NCBI GenBank assembly: GCA_033439255.1
Contig: CM065887.1
Coordinates: forward strand, 1,612,001 to 1,676,000
Direction: 5' to 3'
From: Hericium rajendrae
Lineage: Eukaryota; Basidiomycota; Agaricomycetes; Russulales; Hericiaceae
DNA length: 64,000 nucleotides
The notes under the pieces were generated by a model. That model ran no database searches. It was not told the DNA's origin and saw only the letters and a program-made list of their open reading frames with translations. Positions 50,481 through 63,949 of the stretch are shown here, piece after piece (position 1 is the stretch's first letter; every line of letters starts with the position of its first letter). A program made the position numbers and the translations under genes.

Positions 50481-51190
50481 TTGTCTTTAGTCTAAGTCTT
50501 GCAGGCTACATGACTCTGTCAATGGCGACGGACCACTGCAGACCACAGCGATGCTGGCAGGAGTGGCTCAGATTGCATCGAACGAGATCGAATAGTTCTA
50601 GTAGCTACAAACAAAATATGTACCTCAAATTGAATATATTCAACTACTACTGCACCACCGACCTGATTCGATGTGATTCGAAATCGGCCTAAAGAGGACC
50701 GATGTCAATCGATGTGCTTCGCTATGCTCCGACGCGACATCGAATGACATCGATATATAGTCCAAAAGTTCGAATGAGATCGAAGTCGACGCTGACATTC
50801 GATATCATTCGATCTCATTCGCGCCGATTCTCACTGGGTGTCAAACTTGATGTCCTCAGCTCGATCCTGGTGACAGATCAGCATCACGAGTGCTGCGCAC
50901 TATAGAAAGAAGTCGCACCTGGTGCTGGTATATCGTCTCGAAGGTGATTGTCCAGAGACAGAAGCCAGCATAGAGCAGTGTGAGGACCTGCCAGTGGTCC
51001 CTTAGATCGGCGAAGTCGCTCTAGCCCATGCAAGTGCCGGCTCCGAACATGAGCCCCTGTCAGATTTTGTTAGGATCATGCTCAATCAAGTGGGCGATGC
51101 GGATGCATTGACTTACAAGGGGAATGGGCACGAGGTTCGTCCACTGCTGATAGCATTACGGAATGAGATCAGAGATCATTAGATAGTAGG

Positions 51191-51228
51191 ACGGATGCCT
51201 TCAGCGAGTCAGGTCAGGACAAATACAT
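51191..51228. repeat. Palindrome-arm fragment at the tandem junction
   Basis: The 37 bases before the start of copy 2 repeat the inner right arm of the 37.6-kb palindrome (ACGGATGCCTTC...AGCGAGTCAGGTCAGGACAAATACATA), lacking one TTC triplet. At its end the sequence passes into copy 2 through the shared word ATACATA, a 7-bp microhomology present both in the arm (about 37685-37692) and at the unit start (38113-38119). Confidence 0.85.
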
Positions 51229-51331
51229 ATATATAACAGTATCAAGGTTCCCCTCGTGCAGAGTAGACTGGAACAAAAAATTACGCCGGGAAATTTGCTC
51301 TTTACTGTCGCATACGCACATTGATCACATC

Positions 51332-51512
51332 AACCGTCCCGGACGGTTACGCAGTGGACAGGGTTGACAAGGTCACCTGGGTGACCGGACCGCATCGTCG
51401 ACTGTACAGTGGTAACCGTCCCGGACGGTTACTCACGGTGCAGTGCGCATGCACAGTGCATGTTGGGTTGGGGTTTGGCGATGTACACAGTGACGACCGT
51501 CGTGGACGGTTA
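51332..51512. promoter_or_regulatory. Dyad array, copy 2
   Basis: Identical to the array at 38222-38402, with the same 82- and 81-bp spacing. Confidence 0.7.
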
Positions 51513-54500
51513 TTCCGTGCACCATGCGATCATCAAACTCCCAGTAAAAAGTCGGTCGAGTGAGATTGAAGGAGATCAAGTGAGATCAGATGATTAGAAC
51601 GTGTTCAGGTCTCACTCGGTAAGTGGCATAATCTCACTCACGTCCGAATCAAAATGAATCAAAACGAATGGTGCATGGAAAATAATTGTGTGCCATGCTT
51701 CCAATTTGATTTCTAGGTATTATTTCATCGAAGGACATCGAACAGGTACAGAGCATAGTCCGATGGCCGCAAATGAGTCCAGTTCATATCAGAGCGTGGA
51801 AATAATCATATTTTGGGCCAGAATCGACAATGATCTGAGCAAATCGAAGCAAATCAGAATGTGATCAGCTCCCCAGCGAGACACATCAGAGCAGGATAGT
51901 CCTGCCGAATCCTTGGACGGACATGCCGCCCTTGCCCATGTCGCCTACCGATGTCGATAAGTAGTCATTTACTGCGCGTGCTGCACAGTAGAGACGAGCT
52001 GCTTCCACTTCAGAAACTCAGTGCAATGTGCTTTCACTTTCCAATAAATGACGTCGGGATGGTCTGCAGCAGTAAGAGGCACGGGAAGGTCATCTGGGCG
52101 TGGAAGAGGTGACGACACTGCGATCGGAGCTCTTGAAATCCCAAGATGGATGCTGAAATGGGGACCTCGTCTTCCTTTGTGACGAATATGCTCCTGTTGT
52201 TCATTAACCTAAATGCAGCTGAAGTTAAGTTATAACTGTAGAAAGAGGTGGTCGTACGTACTTCAGTGTACTGTTTTCAAACTGCACAAGACTTCATCAT
52301 CCACCTCTCATCAGTGAGATATCTTTGATATTCACGTATAATATCATATTTTGTATCTTTTTAACACTTCATTGAAGACTTCATGATTTCTATATCATGC
52401 TAAGAAATGATGAGAGTTGTGTAACATTCTTAGATCAAATTGTGCATTTCCTTAGAAAAATATGGCCTATAGCTGTCACATTTCAGCCTTTAAGAGCAAT
52501 TTAGAGAAGAACTCAAGGAACTTTATGATAAGTCTGCAGCCATAGATACTCGATTTCTTGTTCATCTTTCAATTTAAATGCTCTCACCAGAAGCACTTCA
52601 GTTAGTCTACACTTGCAGAACTTCAATCCTTCTCAGAAGTTGTGAAATTATGAGGCAGTAACTCTCCCTGTCTTTCAGTGTTCTAGCTGCATGTATTTTC
52701 TCCAATTGAAAAGGTAAGTGTCACTTTTCACACCAGCATAAGGTTTTGATGCAGATAACAGGCAGTCAACTTGCTTTGTCAACATCAAGGACATGAATAT
52801 TTCAGCATTGCTGAGGGTGGTGTCACCAGCTAACTTCATCTGTCCGAGAGCGCATGGCTACAGATCATTGTGCACATCTCAAATCTAACCAACTCTCTTT
52901 GAAAACACCTTCAAGGTATGTCAGATAGCCTTGCAATGGCAGCATCTCGACAGAAATTTAGAGCTCTTTAGCAAAATGAGACACAATATGCAGTCAGATT
53001 TTTAGCTGCTTGGACTAAGCTGCTTGATGTTGATGACTGACATCATTTACAAATAACCTTTAGAACTTCGAGAAACTTTTTCAGAAAACTGGACCCCAAA
53101 TAAAATACAAATTCATCACTAAACTAAAGAGCTTCACAGATGTGAGTGCAAAAACTATGTATAGATTTCACGGCCCTTCAGGCATCGGCTGGTCTCGTAG
53201 AGCAGGCCGTTTGTTGGGGTTTACCGACAGGCTTAGGAAGGTGAAAAAGTAGTATTTTCATCTCTTTGATATGTTACAAGTAGCTATGAGGTTCGCATAA
53301 TTGCAGAAAGGTAGGGTGGAGTTTAAGGCTCAATCTCAAAATAAGCACTATTCACAAGGCCATATACAGGTGTAATGGGGCCTCTGCATCCTTAGCAACA
53401 TGCCAATGCTCTATGCAACTAGAAGGAGTGGACTTCTGGGAATGCTGTGAATGTGTCATCATCAGATCAGTTGTTGGATGTGGAAGAAGAGTGGGTGAGA
53501 TCAAATTGAAGGCATGTGACATCATCAAAGTGACAAAAGGACACAGGGCAGTACAAATGATATCAGCCTTGTTTGTCATGTGAGGTGCTGATGTGACTGA
53601 ATTTGTCATATGAGGTGCTGATGTGACTGAATGGCACTATCTTTATATGATAAAACGGACATTGTATTTGGCAATGTATGCCTCTGTTTTTACAGTTTTT
53701 TTGACCGAAGGATTGATCATGCCTGAAAAGTAAAGTTAGGAGAGAAAAGAGATGATAATGCTTTACCATTGACTTGCCTCATCCACAAAGTGTCATGAGA
53801 GGGTAGGCAATGCAAATCTTTTTGTACTGGTGTAGTTTATCACAAAGGTGTTCTAAAATTGGTCGATGGATCAGCATGGAGTCGGTGTGCACTGATGATA
53901 ACATCAAGAGCTTTGTGTCCATTGTGGTGCAGGTGGACAACAACAGCAATGCCGCTGATGTAGTCTAGAAAAGCTTGGTCGAGAAAGGGTTCTGGCCAAA
54001 TGGCCATCAATCCTACAGTGTCAGTGAGAAAATGAATGAGGACACTGGCTGTGGTCAATGAGCAGTATATGTCTCTATCATTTGGAGTCCAACAGTCATG
54101 ATTGGTGCTGTGGAGGATAAGCTATAAGATAACTGATCCTGATAAAACAGATTCACACTCGTTCAGTTCATGAAGGAACACATTCGTGTGTTTTCTAATG
54201 AAAAGGACAAGCTTTTGGCAGATGAGAGCTGTCAAGAATTGTTTTACATGGATGTGAAAAGTAGATTGAGCATTGTGAATATGAAATACGTCTGACAATG
54301 ATATGTATTTAAGAACCATGAAGAAGATGTTGTGCTGATTTATGATGGCATAGACAGAGTACACAGATATAGTTGATAGTGGGTTCTAAGTGCACCTGGT
54401 ATGCTACAGATACTGAGCATGCAATATGTATGAAAGTTCTAAATCTTCTGTCATTGAGTTTATGTTATGTATGCAAGGTTCACATCACCAGTTACTTCAC

Positions 54501-57369
54501 AGAGAAGGCATGTAAAAATACAGTAAAATACAGTAAGTCGAAACACAATTTCTGATGTCAACCTGAAAATTATATGTCTTTCAACATATGCTAAAGTGAT
54601 ATTTTTTCAAAAATGTTTGCAATGCTGAATTTCATTGAATGATACCATTACATGCTATGCGCAAAAGCTTGAGAGTCAAGGAACTTGTCATACTTCTAAC
54701 TTTCACCTTTAAAATCATTTTTGATGATGATGGTGAGTCTGCATAATAGAGGAGAGCTAGCTTTCAGGGCTCAAGAGGTGATTGTGTTGGTATTTTGAGA
54801 TGTACAGAGGGATTAGTTGGAGGCATATAAGGAGTAATACCAATCAGATCTAGCAATGTCTTTGTCATAGATGTTGACAACATGATTGATATGGTCTTGT
54901 AGACTGAGGTCATGAAGGTCTTGTTTGTCAATCTCTCCTTTGTTGTTGATGTGCACCATACAGAGATCAACTTGGAGCTTGACATGAAAGCACGTCTGAA
55001 ATATGTTGCAGCCCCTCGGGTCAGGATGAATAAATATAGCATTCTATTCTGATTTAAAAAAAGGCTCAGACATAGTTCTCAATTAATGATAGAGTCAGTC
55101 ATAGTTTTCTGTTCATGAGTTATGCAAGGACTGACTTAAGAGGAGAAGTAGATAATGAAGGCAAAAGAGATAAATTGGGTTGGTCATTGTAGAAGCTAAT
55201 ATACAAAAAACAGAACTACTTTACAGAGCTAAAAAAAAAATAGATTCATAAATGTATTTTGGCTAGATAGTGCCTTCAGAGCCATAGTTGAGAAATTTTA
55301 TAACTGATTTATCTTTACTTTTTGCCAACAATGAGATGTTCTGAAGATAGAAGTATGTTTATCAACCTTCTTTCACCTTGGTTTCGAAAGAGCCAAGTGT
55401 AGCTTCAATGAGGACTGTGTCACCTTCTTGTATGTATGAAGATTTCAGCCTTTTTATGACTGATTTACTTTCATAGGCAGTATAAGCATCAAAGACATTG
55501 GAGAACAGTTGCACTTAATGTTCAAGTTAGCTTGGAGTGCATTGAGCTTGTAAAGAACCAAATATACTACATTTGAACTCAGGCTGCATTTGCAAGTTGT
55601 TTGCCAGTGAGAAGCTCTAATGTCATCACTCTAAGTTGTTTGCTTTATTGTATGGTTGTAAGCACATTTATTCCAGTTTGGAGAGATAAGTAATAATGAA
55701 CTAGTATCACTCTCTGTAAAATCATTGAGAAGTTTTTTTTGCTGACTTGTAGGTGTTGTAAGTGACAGATATGACTAAAATTGCAGCACATTTAGCAAGC
55801 ATGTCTTTGTCATTATAGAACTATTGACTAGCAACAATACCAGCAATTCCAAAATACCACTGCTGTTTTGTCATCAGCCTGACAGAGAAAAGGCATCTTG
55901 ATCTCAAGCACCAGTAGCCACTGGAGATCACTGGGAGGCTTTCTGACTACAAACATATGCTTTTCTGGCTGCTGCCAGTTCAAGAAGGTTTTTAACTACC
56001 TTTGACTGTATAAGTATTTAGAAATCCTGAAGATCAGCAAGGTTCGTACTGCATGACTACTGGAGTATGGTAGGTGTAGATTATGATTTCAATTTTGTTG
56101 ATAAAAAATGTGTTCCTCTCAGTGCCATCAGATGAAGAAAGGGTAAGTGGGGTTTCCGATCATGCATTTGGTCTAAAATTTTAGTTAATATAGGATGAGA
56201 TGGTACAGAAGGAAAGAATATGTACGCCTTTCCTTTTCCTTTGATAGTGCTGCTGAAGGGAGCATCATCACTCTCATTTCTTTTGGCTGTTTTAGCATCA
56301 GGCTGTTCTGGATGTTTCTGTTCTTTGTATTTGAGAGCCATATTTGTATAAATATAGGTAGATAAAAAGATGAAAAATTAGCATGACAAAAATGAAGATA
56401 ATGTGGTTGAAGATAAGCTTACAAGCAGAGAATAGGAGAAGACTGAGAGGTCTGGGGAAGAAAAGTCTAGAAATATCTGGATTGAGGTCCATCAATACCA
56501 TGCATGGGTAAGATGTGTCAGCAATGCAGGCATAGATTATCAAAGTCATGAAGAATGGAGATATGCATGGACAGTGTGCATGAGGTGAGGTGAGGTGTTA
56601 AAAGGGATGAGGTGTCAATATGTCGAAGACAAGAATGAGAGCCTTACTCGATAATGAGCGAGACTCTCGAGATCAGTAGATACAATGAAAATACAAGCTT
56701 TTTGGACTCACCTAAGCACCTTCTGACTCTTATAACACATTTTAGCTTTGAATAATGGAGAATGTGATGCTGAAGGAGGAGGAGGAGAGAGATGCAAAAG
56801 AGGGTGGAGCAAGAGAGTGAGAGCAACCAAGTCATGTGATGCACCTTCTGTACTTCAGCCACCTATGAGTTCAAATGTTTTTGAGGTTGATAAATCAAAT
56901 CAAATTGCATAAAACAGAAAAACAAAATGCATAAAACTGATGTCCATTGATATAATATGATTATATGAGTTATATATCTAGCAATGAGATTGTAAGCTAC
57001 TGAAAAACAAAATAAAGTTAGTAGCATCTAGCACTTAGCCTCTGTTGTGATGCCTAGCAATGTATAGCTCAATGCTTAGCAGCTACATTTCAGACCTCAC
57101 TTGCAATGTCTATTTAAAGCTTGTGTGATGTGTGTCCTCTTTTTCTCTTTAACCCCCACCATCTCTCACTTTCATGGCCTTTCTTCATTTTTTACAATTG
57201 TTTACTAAGTTTTCAAGATAAAGTCTCTTATATTTCTTATGTTTTTAACTAGTGTTCTTATGTTTCTAATTAATTTATACTTTTTTGTAGTCATAGCAAG
57301 ACTTGTATATTGTGAATATAGCTTGATACTCAGTCTAAGCTTTGCTGATTGATTGGTTGTTTGAAGCAA

Positions 57370-57685
57370 ATTCTTTTGCAATTTAAATATTCAATAAGCT
57401 GGCTGATAAGGTACATTAAAAAATATGTTGTTCAGATTCTTTTGCAATTTAGATATCAAATAAGCTGGCTAATAAAGTACATTGAAAAACATATTGTGCA
57501 GATTCTTCTGCAATTCAAATATCAGATAAGCTGGCTAATGAGATATATTAATATTGTACAGATTCTTCTGTGATTCAAATATCAGATAAGCTGGCTGATG
57601 AGATATATTAATATTGTATAGAATCTTTTGCAATTTAGATATCGGATAAGCTGACTAATGAGATACATTAGAAAATATATTATCT
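57370..57685. repeat. Minisatellite, copy 2
   Basis: Five units as in copy 1, with no change in unit number. Confidence 0.85.
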
Positions 57686-57832
57686 TAGTGAGTATTATCA
57701 ATAATGATTGAACTGTAGAAAATTGAGTAATTAATATAAGATACAATATGATGGAGTGATATTATGATCATAAATAACATTGTTTTGAAGTAGATAAATA
57801 AGTCCTATGCAAATAGTCAGTATTATAATAAT

Positions 57833-58409
57833 TAGTAAATGGCATAGGTATGGGTAATCTACAGTGGGTCATGGGTATGGGTATCATGGGTATGGGTATG
57901 GGTCAGCCTTATGCAACCCATGAAAAACTCATACCCATATCATGGGTCATGAGTTTTTCTATATTGAGAATGATTAGTTCAAAGTACATTATCAAGATGC
58001 AAGCCATACTATATACTAAATCAAGCAACAATCAGACTAATGTATTAAGGGTGGCTAATATGGCAGATGCTCTAAAAGGTAATAAAATAGATATTAAAGA
58101 GTCTGAGATGAAAAAGAAATACAATATTATGAAACTTTTTTGACTTTTTTGACTGATCAGTGTTAACTGCTACAATGTTATTGATGTGTGTCTGCTCATA
58201 TTGAGATATTTATGGCATAACAAGACTATAGTCTCTCAATACATGTTACAACCCTTGAGTAACCCATAAACCCACAGCTACCTATGAACCCATATCCTAT
58301 CCATACCCAACCCACAGAAAACCCATACCCACAGCATGGGTGTGGGTTTTGATAGGTATGAGTATGGGTCAGCTCAAAAGTACCCAAAAGTTACCCATGC
58401 CATTCACTG
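57833..58409. mobile_element. hAT-like MITE, copy 2
   Basis: Identical to 44723-45299, including both flanking octamers. Confidence 0.6.
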
Positions 58410-60075
58410 ATGATAATAGGCATACTTGGATCTTTTAAAAGATTGCATTGATTTTGTATTAAGATTGTAGTAAAAAAAATATAATAATATAGAACTAAAT
58501 ATTATTTGTATTTCAAAAATTTTTACAGTTCAATTTGAAAGCTAGAATGCAATAACTATAAGTGAAATTTTTTTTTAAATGCACAATTTGTTTTGAGAGT
58601 ATTATATATCTCTTCTCATTTTTTAATATAATATATAAATTATAAAAATTTCAATGAAGTGTAAAAGAAAAGAAAATATGATATTATATATAAATGTCAA
58701 AGATATCTCATTGAATACATCTTTAGAAGAGATGCTATAATAGTCTTCTCCCCTACAATAATATTTTCTATGTGAGAATTGAAGATTAAATTTAGATTTA
58801 TCAAAGAATGTAATCTGCTATTAATCTTTTAGAGTTTAATTAACATGTAACTTAGACTATTCTTTCAGATAGCTATTAATCTTTCCAAAGCACGGATTAT
58901 ATCTTCAAATTCAGTGACATTTATTTCATCAGAAATATTCAATTCTACATTTGTTGGGCCCTCTAACTCATACTTATGGTGAGCCTGCAAGCATCCTTTT
59001 ACATTTGCAATGATCACAGATAGATTTTGATGTGACTTTAATCTTTGACTGAGCCTCTCCATCTGCAGGAAGATTGGTAATCTGAAGTAAGATGTTTTCA
59101 AATGTGAAGAACTGCTTTTCAATGTGCTGATTAGACTCTCAATGACTATACTACCCTCCACATAGACTTGTTCCACTATTACTGTACTTTTAAAAAGCTT
59201 GAACTATTGTGAAGATTTCTAATTTCTGTCATTGTTAACATGTACTGAAATATTGTGAATAATATTGACAAGAAGATGATAGAAGAAATATTCTTAGAAA
59301 TGATTTTCAAGTTCAAATGCATGGTGGACCAATCTAGTTCTTGGAAAAAGTCAAGCAAGGTGACCTGAAGTGTACATATGCTATTGTTTGTGCTATATTC
59401 ATTTTTATTATTCGAGCAGCATTTGTCATCATCTTTAATCTTACTGACATCAGAAGATAAGAATGATGAAGATGTGAAGCTCAGTGCAGAAGTTCGATGC
59501 AGTGTTTCAATTACAAGAACCTGAGATCAAGGTAGAGGTCAAGATGGAGGAATTGTAAGAGTGATCAGCACAGCGTACAGTACTTACTACAAAATATATG
59601 GAGGATTGTTTCTCGAGTGTACCAGAACAAAGTGGACGCTTGATTCAGAATGCTCAAAGGGTGCAATTCGGTATTAAATCAGCCAGCGAACTCAGTCTTT
59701 GGAGTCTTCGAGCCATGCGACATTCAATATATCGGAACAGAAACAAGAATATAAGACTTGGACGTGTCTAGAGAGCAAATCCGGTGGCAAAAGCAATGAT
59801 ATATGACATCGACCAACAGTCTCCCAAGCACAGTCTCACCCACAAGTGGGCTTCCTAAAAACAGCCGCTTGCAGTCCTCAGGTCAGTCGATATTTGTGCT
59901 TAATAGGCGGGAGAGCAGCAGCTATGCAGCCACGACAAGCCCAGTATAGAATGCGATGCCATACCTATTCTGCCAGCCAGTGATAGCCATAGGGCTCAGG
60001 AAGCTGAGTACGGAGAGTGTGCAGAGAGGAATGGTGTGGCGGCTGAAGAGAATGGCCATGAAATGCATGTCAAAC

Positions 60076-63000
60076 CCAGTGAGAATTGGCACGAATGAAA
60101 TTGAATGAGATCAAATGTCAGGATTTGGCTGGTCCGAACTTCAAACGAAATTGAATGAAATCGAACTGATATTGAACACCTGTCCAAGAAAGGAAATTGC
60201 AGCTGTGTTTTACCCACGAAACATGACGACAATGCATCATCAGTGCATCAAACACCTGTTGCTTGCTTGCATGCTCGCATTCGACGTCTCGCGAGCATGC
60301 TCAGCTCTTCGTGCCCACATATTCCTGTCCGCTGTTGGCTCTGTTTGTGCCAACTTGAATGATGCCATCACCATATTGCCTCCCATCACATATAGGTAGC
60401 GTGTCGGTCTCTTTGACTTAGCAGAATTCTCCTTCCCCTCTCCTCCCTTTCCTCCGAACATCCACTTGTCACAGGCCCCTTCCTTCTTCCCAACTCGAAA
60501 ACCATTCTGAGATATTCAATTGCAGACATGTTTATGGTAATCTCTCATATGTTTTGCACAGTCCCCCTCTAAAGCAATACTGCCACAGCCAACTACCACA
60601 GTCGAACATGCCTGGGCCACCGCCAAAAACCTTCTGGCACCTGCTGCCTGCCCTAGAGCCTTCAGTAGTCAAGTCCAAGCACACCCTCAAGGTAGGTACA
60701 TTCACCTGTATTTTGCATCCACTCCCACCCATGCACACAATCGTTTCACTTCATGCGCAACTTGATGCCTCAGAAAGCATCGGGTAATGCTCTCAGGTTT
60801 GCAGGCACAATGTGTACTTCATGTCGGTTGTTCTGCCTAAACACCGTCATGCATTATGGAAATGGACATGCCATATGTGAGAGCACAGCTCTGAGTCCAG
60901 TGGAGCTGCAGACGAGCAGGCTGCCAACTGCACGCTGGCCTGCATCGATCATCGGCAGCGAAGATTCGCAGAGCCTGCTGATGCTTTCCTCTGCCTGAAG
61001 TTGTGATCGGAAAGCCTCCACGCCCTTAGGCTGCGATCAGCAATGCAGTTGAGATACGATTTCTGAGATACTGTATCTTTTCTGACATGAGAAGGTACTG
61101 GTATTAGATCGCGGTTCAGTGGCTATGCTGCTTACAGTGATGCCGGTGGCATGTTAGCCATGCCGGGCCAATGCTGATCCCAATCCATCTAAATCCATAG
61201 TGCACCCCCTTGGCACCCCCAGTTCTTCATATTTACTGTGCTTGCTATGCCTCTTGTACAACCTCAAAAATCTACTGATTAACTTGAAAAATAAAATAAA
61301 TATGATTCTCCTGTTTTGTTTTGCCAAGAAACATCCATGAGATACTTTTTTACTGATCTTGTAGTTGTAGAGGCCGAACCGTGCTGTGCGGCACTTACTG
61401 ATTATTTGTTCTTCGAAATGCCACTCAGTTTGGATTTTGCAGATTTTGGTGCAGCCGAACAGATCAGTATCAAATCGGCAGTCGAGTTATAGGTGGGTAT
61501 AGTTTGGACCGAAAAAGAAATAATTAATTCAAAAAGAATTAAATTAACTCGAGGCAGCATGCCTCACAGGTTCTGCACATTTTTTCGGTTACACTCGATG
61601 TTCGCATGCTCAGAGGTGCTTAGCATAGCCATGATGCAGACAATGCATGTATGTTTTCATCAAGAATTTGCCATTTTCCAGATGTAATCAATATTTTTCT
61701 GGCCGCCTTCGGTGGCACACATTTTGTGATGGTGCATTATGTGACCTCTCGCTCAGTCAGATTTCCAGCTAAGAAAACATGTGAACATGTCATGTCTATC
61801 ATCCATGTTAAATTAGCATGTTCGAAGCTTGATATTTGCAAAACTGCTCCCACTCGAGATGAACGCTTGATGCAACACTGATACATCATTTCTGTGCTTA
61901 TAGCAGCATTTGTGTACAATCTGGGAGCATATAACTCAAGATTCATGTCTTGCTATTAATTTCTCGACACACTAAGGCTGCATAAAACATGGCATTTGCC
62001 CGAGAGCCAGAGAGCATGTGCCAGGCCATATCACCATCGAATATTTTAAATTTACGAGCTTCGCGTAGCTCTGCACGTCTCGAAAAAATTCATTCCTCAT
62101 GCGTTCGTCTGGGAAACTCAAAACACCAAGTTACATGGCGTGCGGAAACGTGCTGCGGGCTACAGAACATTCGTTCGCAGCTGCTGCAAAGTGCAGCAGC
62201 AATGACTAAGCGTGGCTCCTGCCGAAAAAGGCACCACTCTTCGAAGTCCGTTACAATTCGAAGTCCGCTAGAATTCAAACTCAGCTAGAGCTCGCTCAGT
62301 GCCCACCTATGGCCCGACCGCCATCAAATCTGGTTGCGAGAGCAGTCCCAGGTAAGATTCGTCTATATATGGTAGTCAACCGCAATCTGGTTGCGCTCAA
62401 CCGCGTTGCCGATCGCAGCCTTATATTCTCACCATCGCCTTGGGCGCCACGCTTTATCGCTCTATCTTCGACTTGCATGATTGTACCGCGATCGTGCGCC
62501 GCCTGCTTCGCGAACGTCGTATCCTCGACCGCCTCGGGAAGTTCGCATTTGACGTGACCGAGATTTTCCTTGGGTGCCCTCTCTACATTCATCCCTCGGC
62601 TCAGACCGCAGTGCGTTGCCGCCTCTGCTTGATCCCCGATCCCTCACACTCACTTCGTGTCTCTACAGGACACTCCCCAGTAATGATCTCTGCACCTGGT
62701 TTTCCCATGTCCGCGGTTTTACCGACTAGGTTTTCCCCGCATGGGTTTTTCATCAGGTCTGCTCTCTAACAGTTGTGGCTTTCCCTTCCGCAGCATACAT
62801 ACTGTCCGTCCTCGTCTCTCGTGACTGGGACCCATCATACTGGGTAGTGATCAAAGTAGTTACATGATATGAGTGTGCGTAACGTAGTCCTGTGCCTGTC
62901 TACGTAGTACGCGCCACCGCTTTGTTCCGCCATGGGACCGCTGCGGAATACACTTCCTTCCTTCCTTCCTTCCTTCCACCCTGATTCAGTGTCCGCACAT

Positions 63001-63949
63001 CGACACATGCCCTGCTGTGCACGAGCCCCTTCTGGCGCTGCTCCTCGACCCACGTCTCTCGTACGTCATACCTTGGATGTCACCCCTGAGCAGCACGCCA
63101 TTCGCCGACACACGCATGGAACTGACTATCAAGTTGAGTGTCGTGAAGGCGTAGCCTGCGGCCTTGCTCTTCGCGCATCCCGCCGTCAGTGCGCGCAGCA
63201 TTTTGGTCTTCTCCGCATTCGGCAAGTTGACGCGCCCAATGTCCGCGAACAGCTTCAGCTTCAGCTGCAGCATCACGCGCCGCTCGCCTTTGTACCCCCG
63301 CAACGGTCACTTCGGTGAGTGGTTCTCCAAGCTTAGTGTCGTGAGGTTCTCCCTCTTGCCTAGCGCAAGTGGCACGTCCTCCGCGATCTGTGTGTCTTCG
63401 AGCCCGTCCAGAGACAGCATGAGCGGCTCCGTCCGCTTCCTTCTTGCCTGCCTCCCGCATATACTAACATGCTCCGTGTCCCGATGCATGTCTCATCGCG
63501 TGCGGAATCCTCGATGGAAAAGCTAGGTGAAGCCCCAGCACTGATTTTAGGCGAGTTAGTGTTCGCTATCCATCCCAGGCGCATACTGATTTTGTCTTTA
63601 GTCTAAGTCTTGCAGGCTACATGACTCTGTCAATGGCGACGGACCACTGCAGACCACAGCGATGCTGGCAGGAGTGGCTCAGATTGCATCGAACGAGATC
63701 GAATAGTTCTAGTAGCTACAAACAAAATATGTACCTCAAATTGAATATATTCAACTACTACTGCACCACCGACCTGATTCGATGTGATTCGAAATCGGCC
63801 TAAAGAGGACCGATGTCAATCGATGTGCTTCGCTATGCTCCGACGCGACATCGAATGACATCGATATATAGTCCAAAAGTTCGAATGAGATCGAAGTCGA
63901 CGCTGACATTCGATATCATTCGATCTCATTCGCGCCGATTCTCACTGGG
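60076..63949. mobile_element. hAT-like DNA transposon, copy 2
   Basis: Same as 46966-50838 with one substitution (60578) and one inserted G (62212), hence 3,874 bp. Flanked by TGTCAAAC at 60068-60075 and 63950-63957. Confidence 0.75.

Larger units (their letters stand above)
46966..50838. mobile_element. hAT-like DNA transposon, 3,873 bp, copy 1
   Basis: An exact 8-bp direct repeat TGTCAAAC flanks the element (46958-46965 and 50839-50846). The left end reads CCAGTGAGAATTGGCACGAA, the right end (reverse complement) CCCAGTGAGAATCGGCGCGA; homology extends about 46 bp with six mismatches, four of them CG on the right versus TG or CA on the left. Subterminal GAATGAGATCGAA-like words are dense at both ends. 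The CAGTG ends and 8-bp duplication place it with hAT elements. No transposase could be read: the interior has an AT-rich left part with small frames and a GC-rich, CpG-normal part at 49190-50480. It is non-autonomous or badly decayed. Confidence 0.75.
38113..51222. repeat. 13,110-bp tandem unit, copy 1
   Basis: Every landmark in this interval recurs 13,110 bp further right (13,111 after a 1-bp insertion at 62212). The common sequence begins at ATACATATATATAAC (38113 and 51223). Differences I noticed against copy 2 are four substitutions (41670, 41693, 42729, 47468) and one 1-bp indel near 49101, out of about 12.8 kb comparable, so identity exceeds 99.9%. Contents in order: a dyad array, an AT-rich CpG-poor block, a minisatellite, a hAT-like MITE, a 3.87-kb inverted-ended element, and about 350 bp of right flank. 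No intact recognisable gene was found inside it. Confidence 0.95.
52310..59560. other. AT-rich, CpG-depleted block, copy 2
   Basis: Same as 39200-46450, with three substitutions noticed (54780, 54803, 55839). The CpG loss is shared by both copies, so it came before the duplication. Confidence 0.7.
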
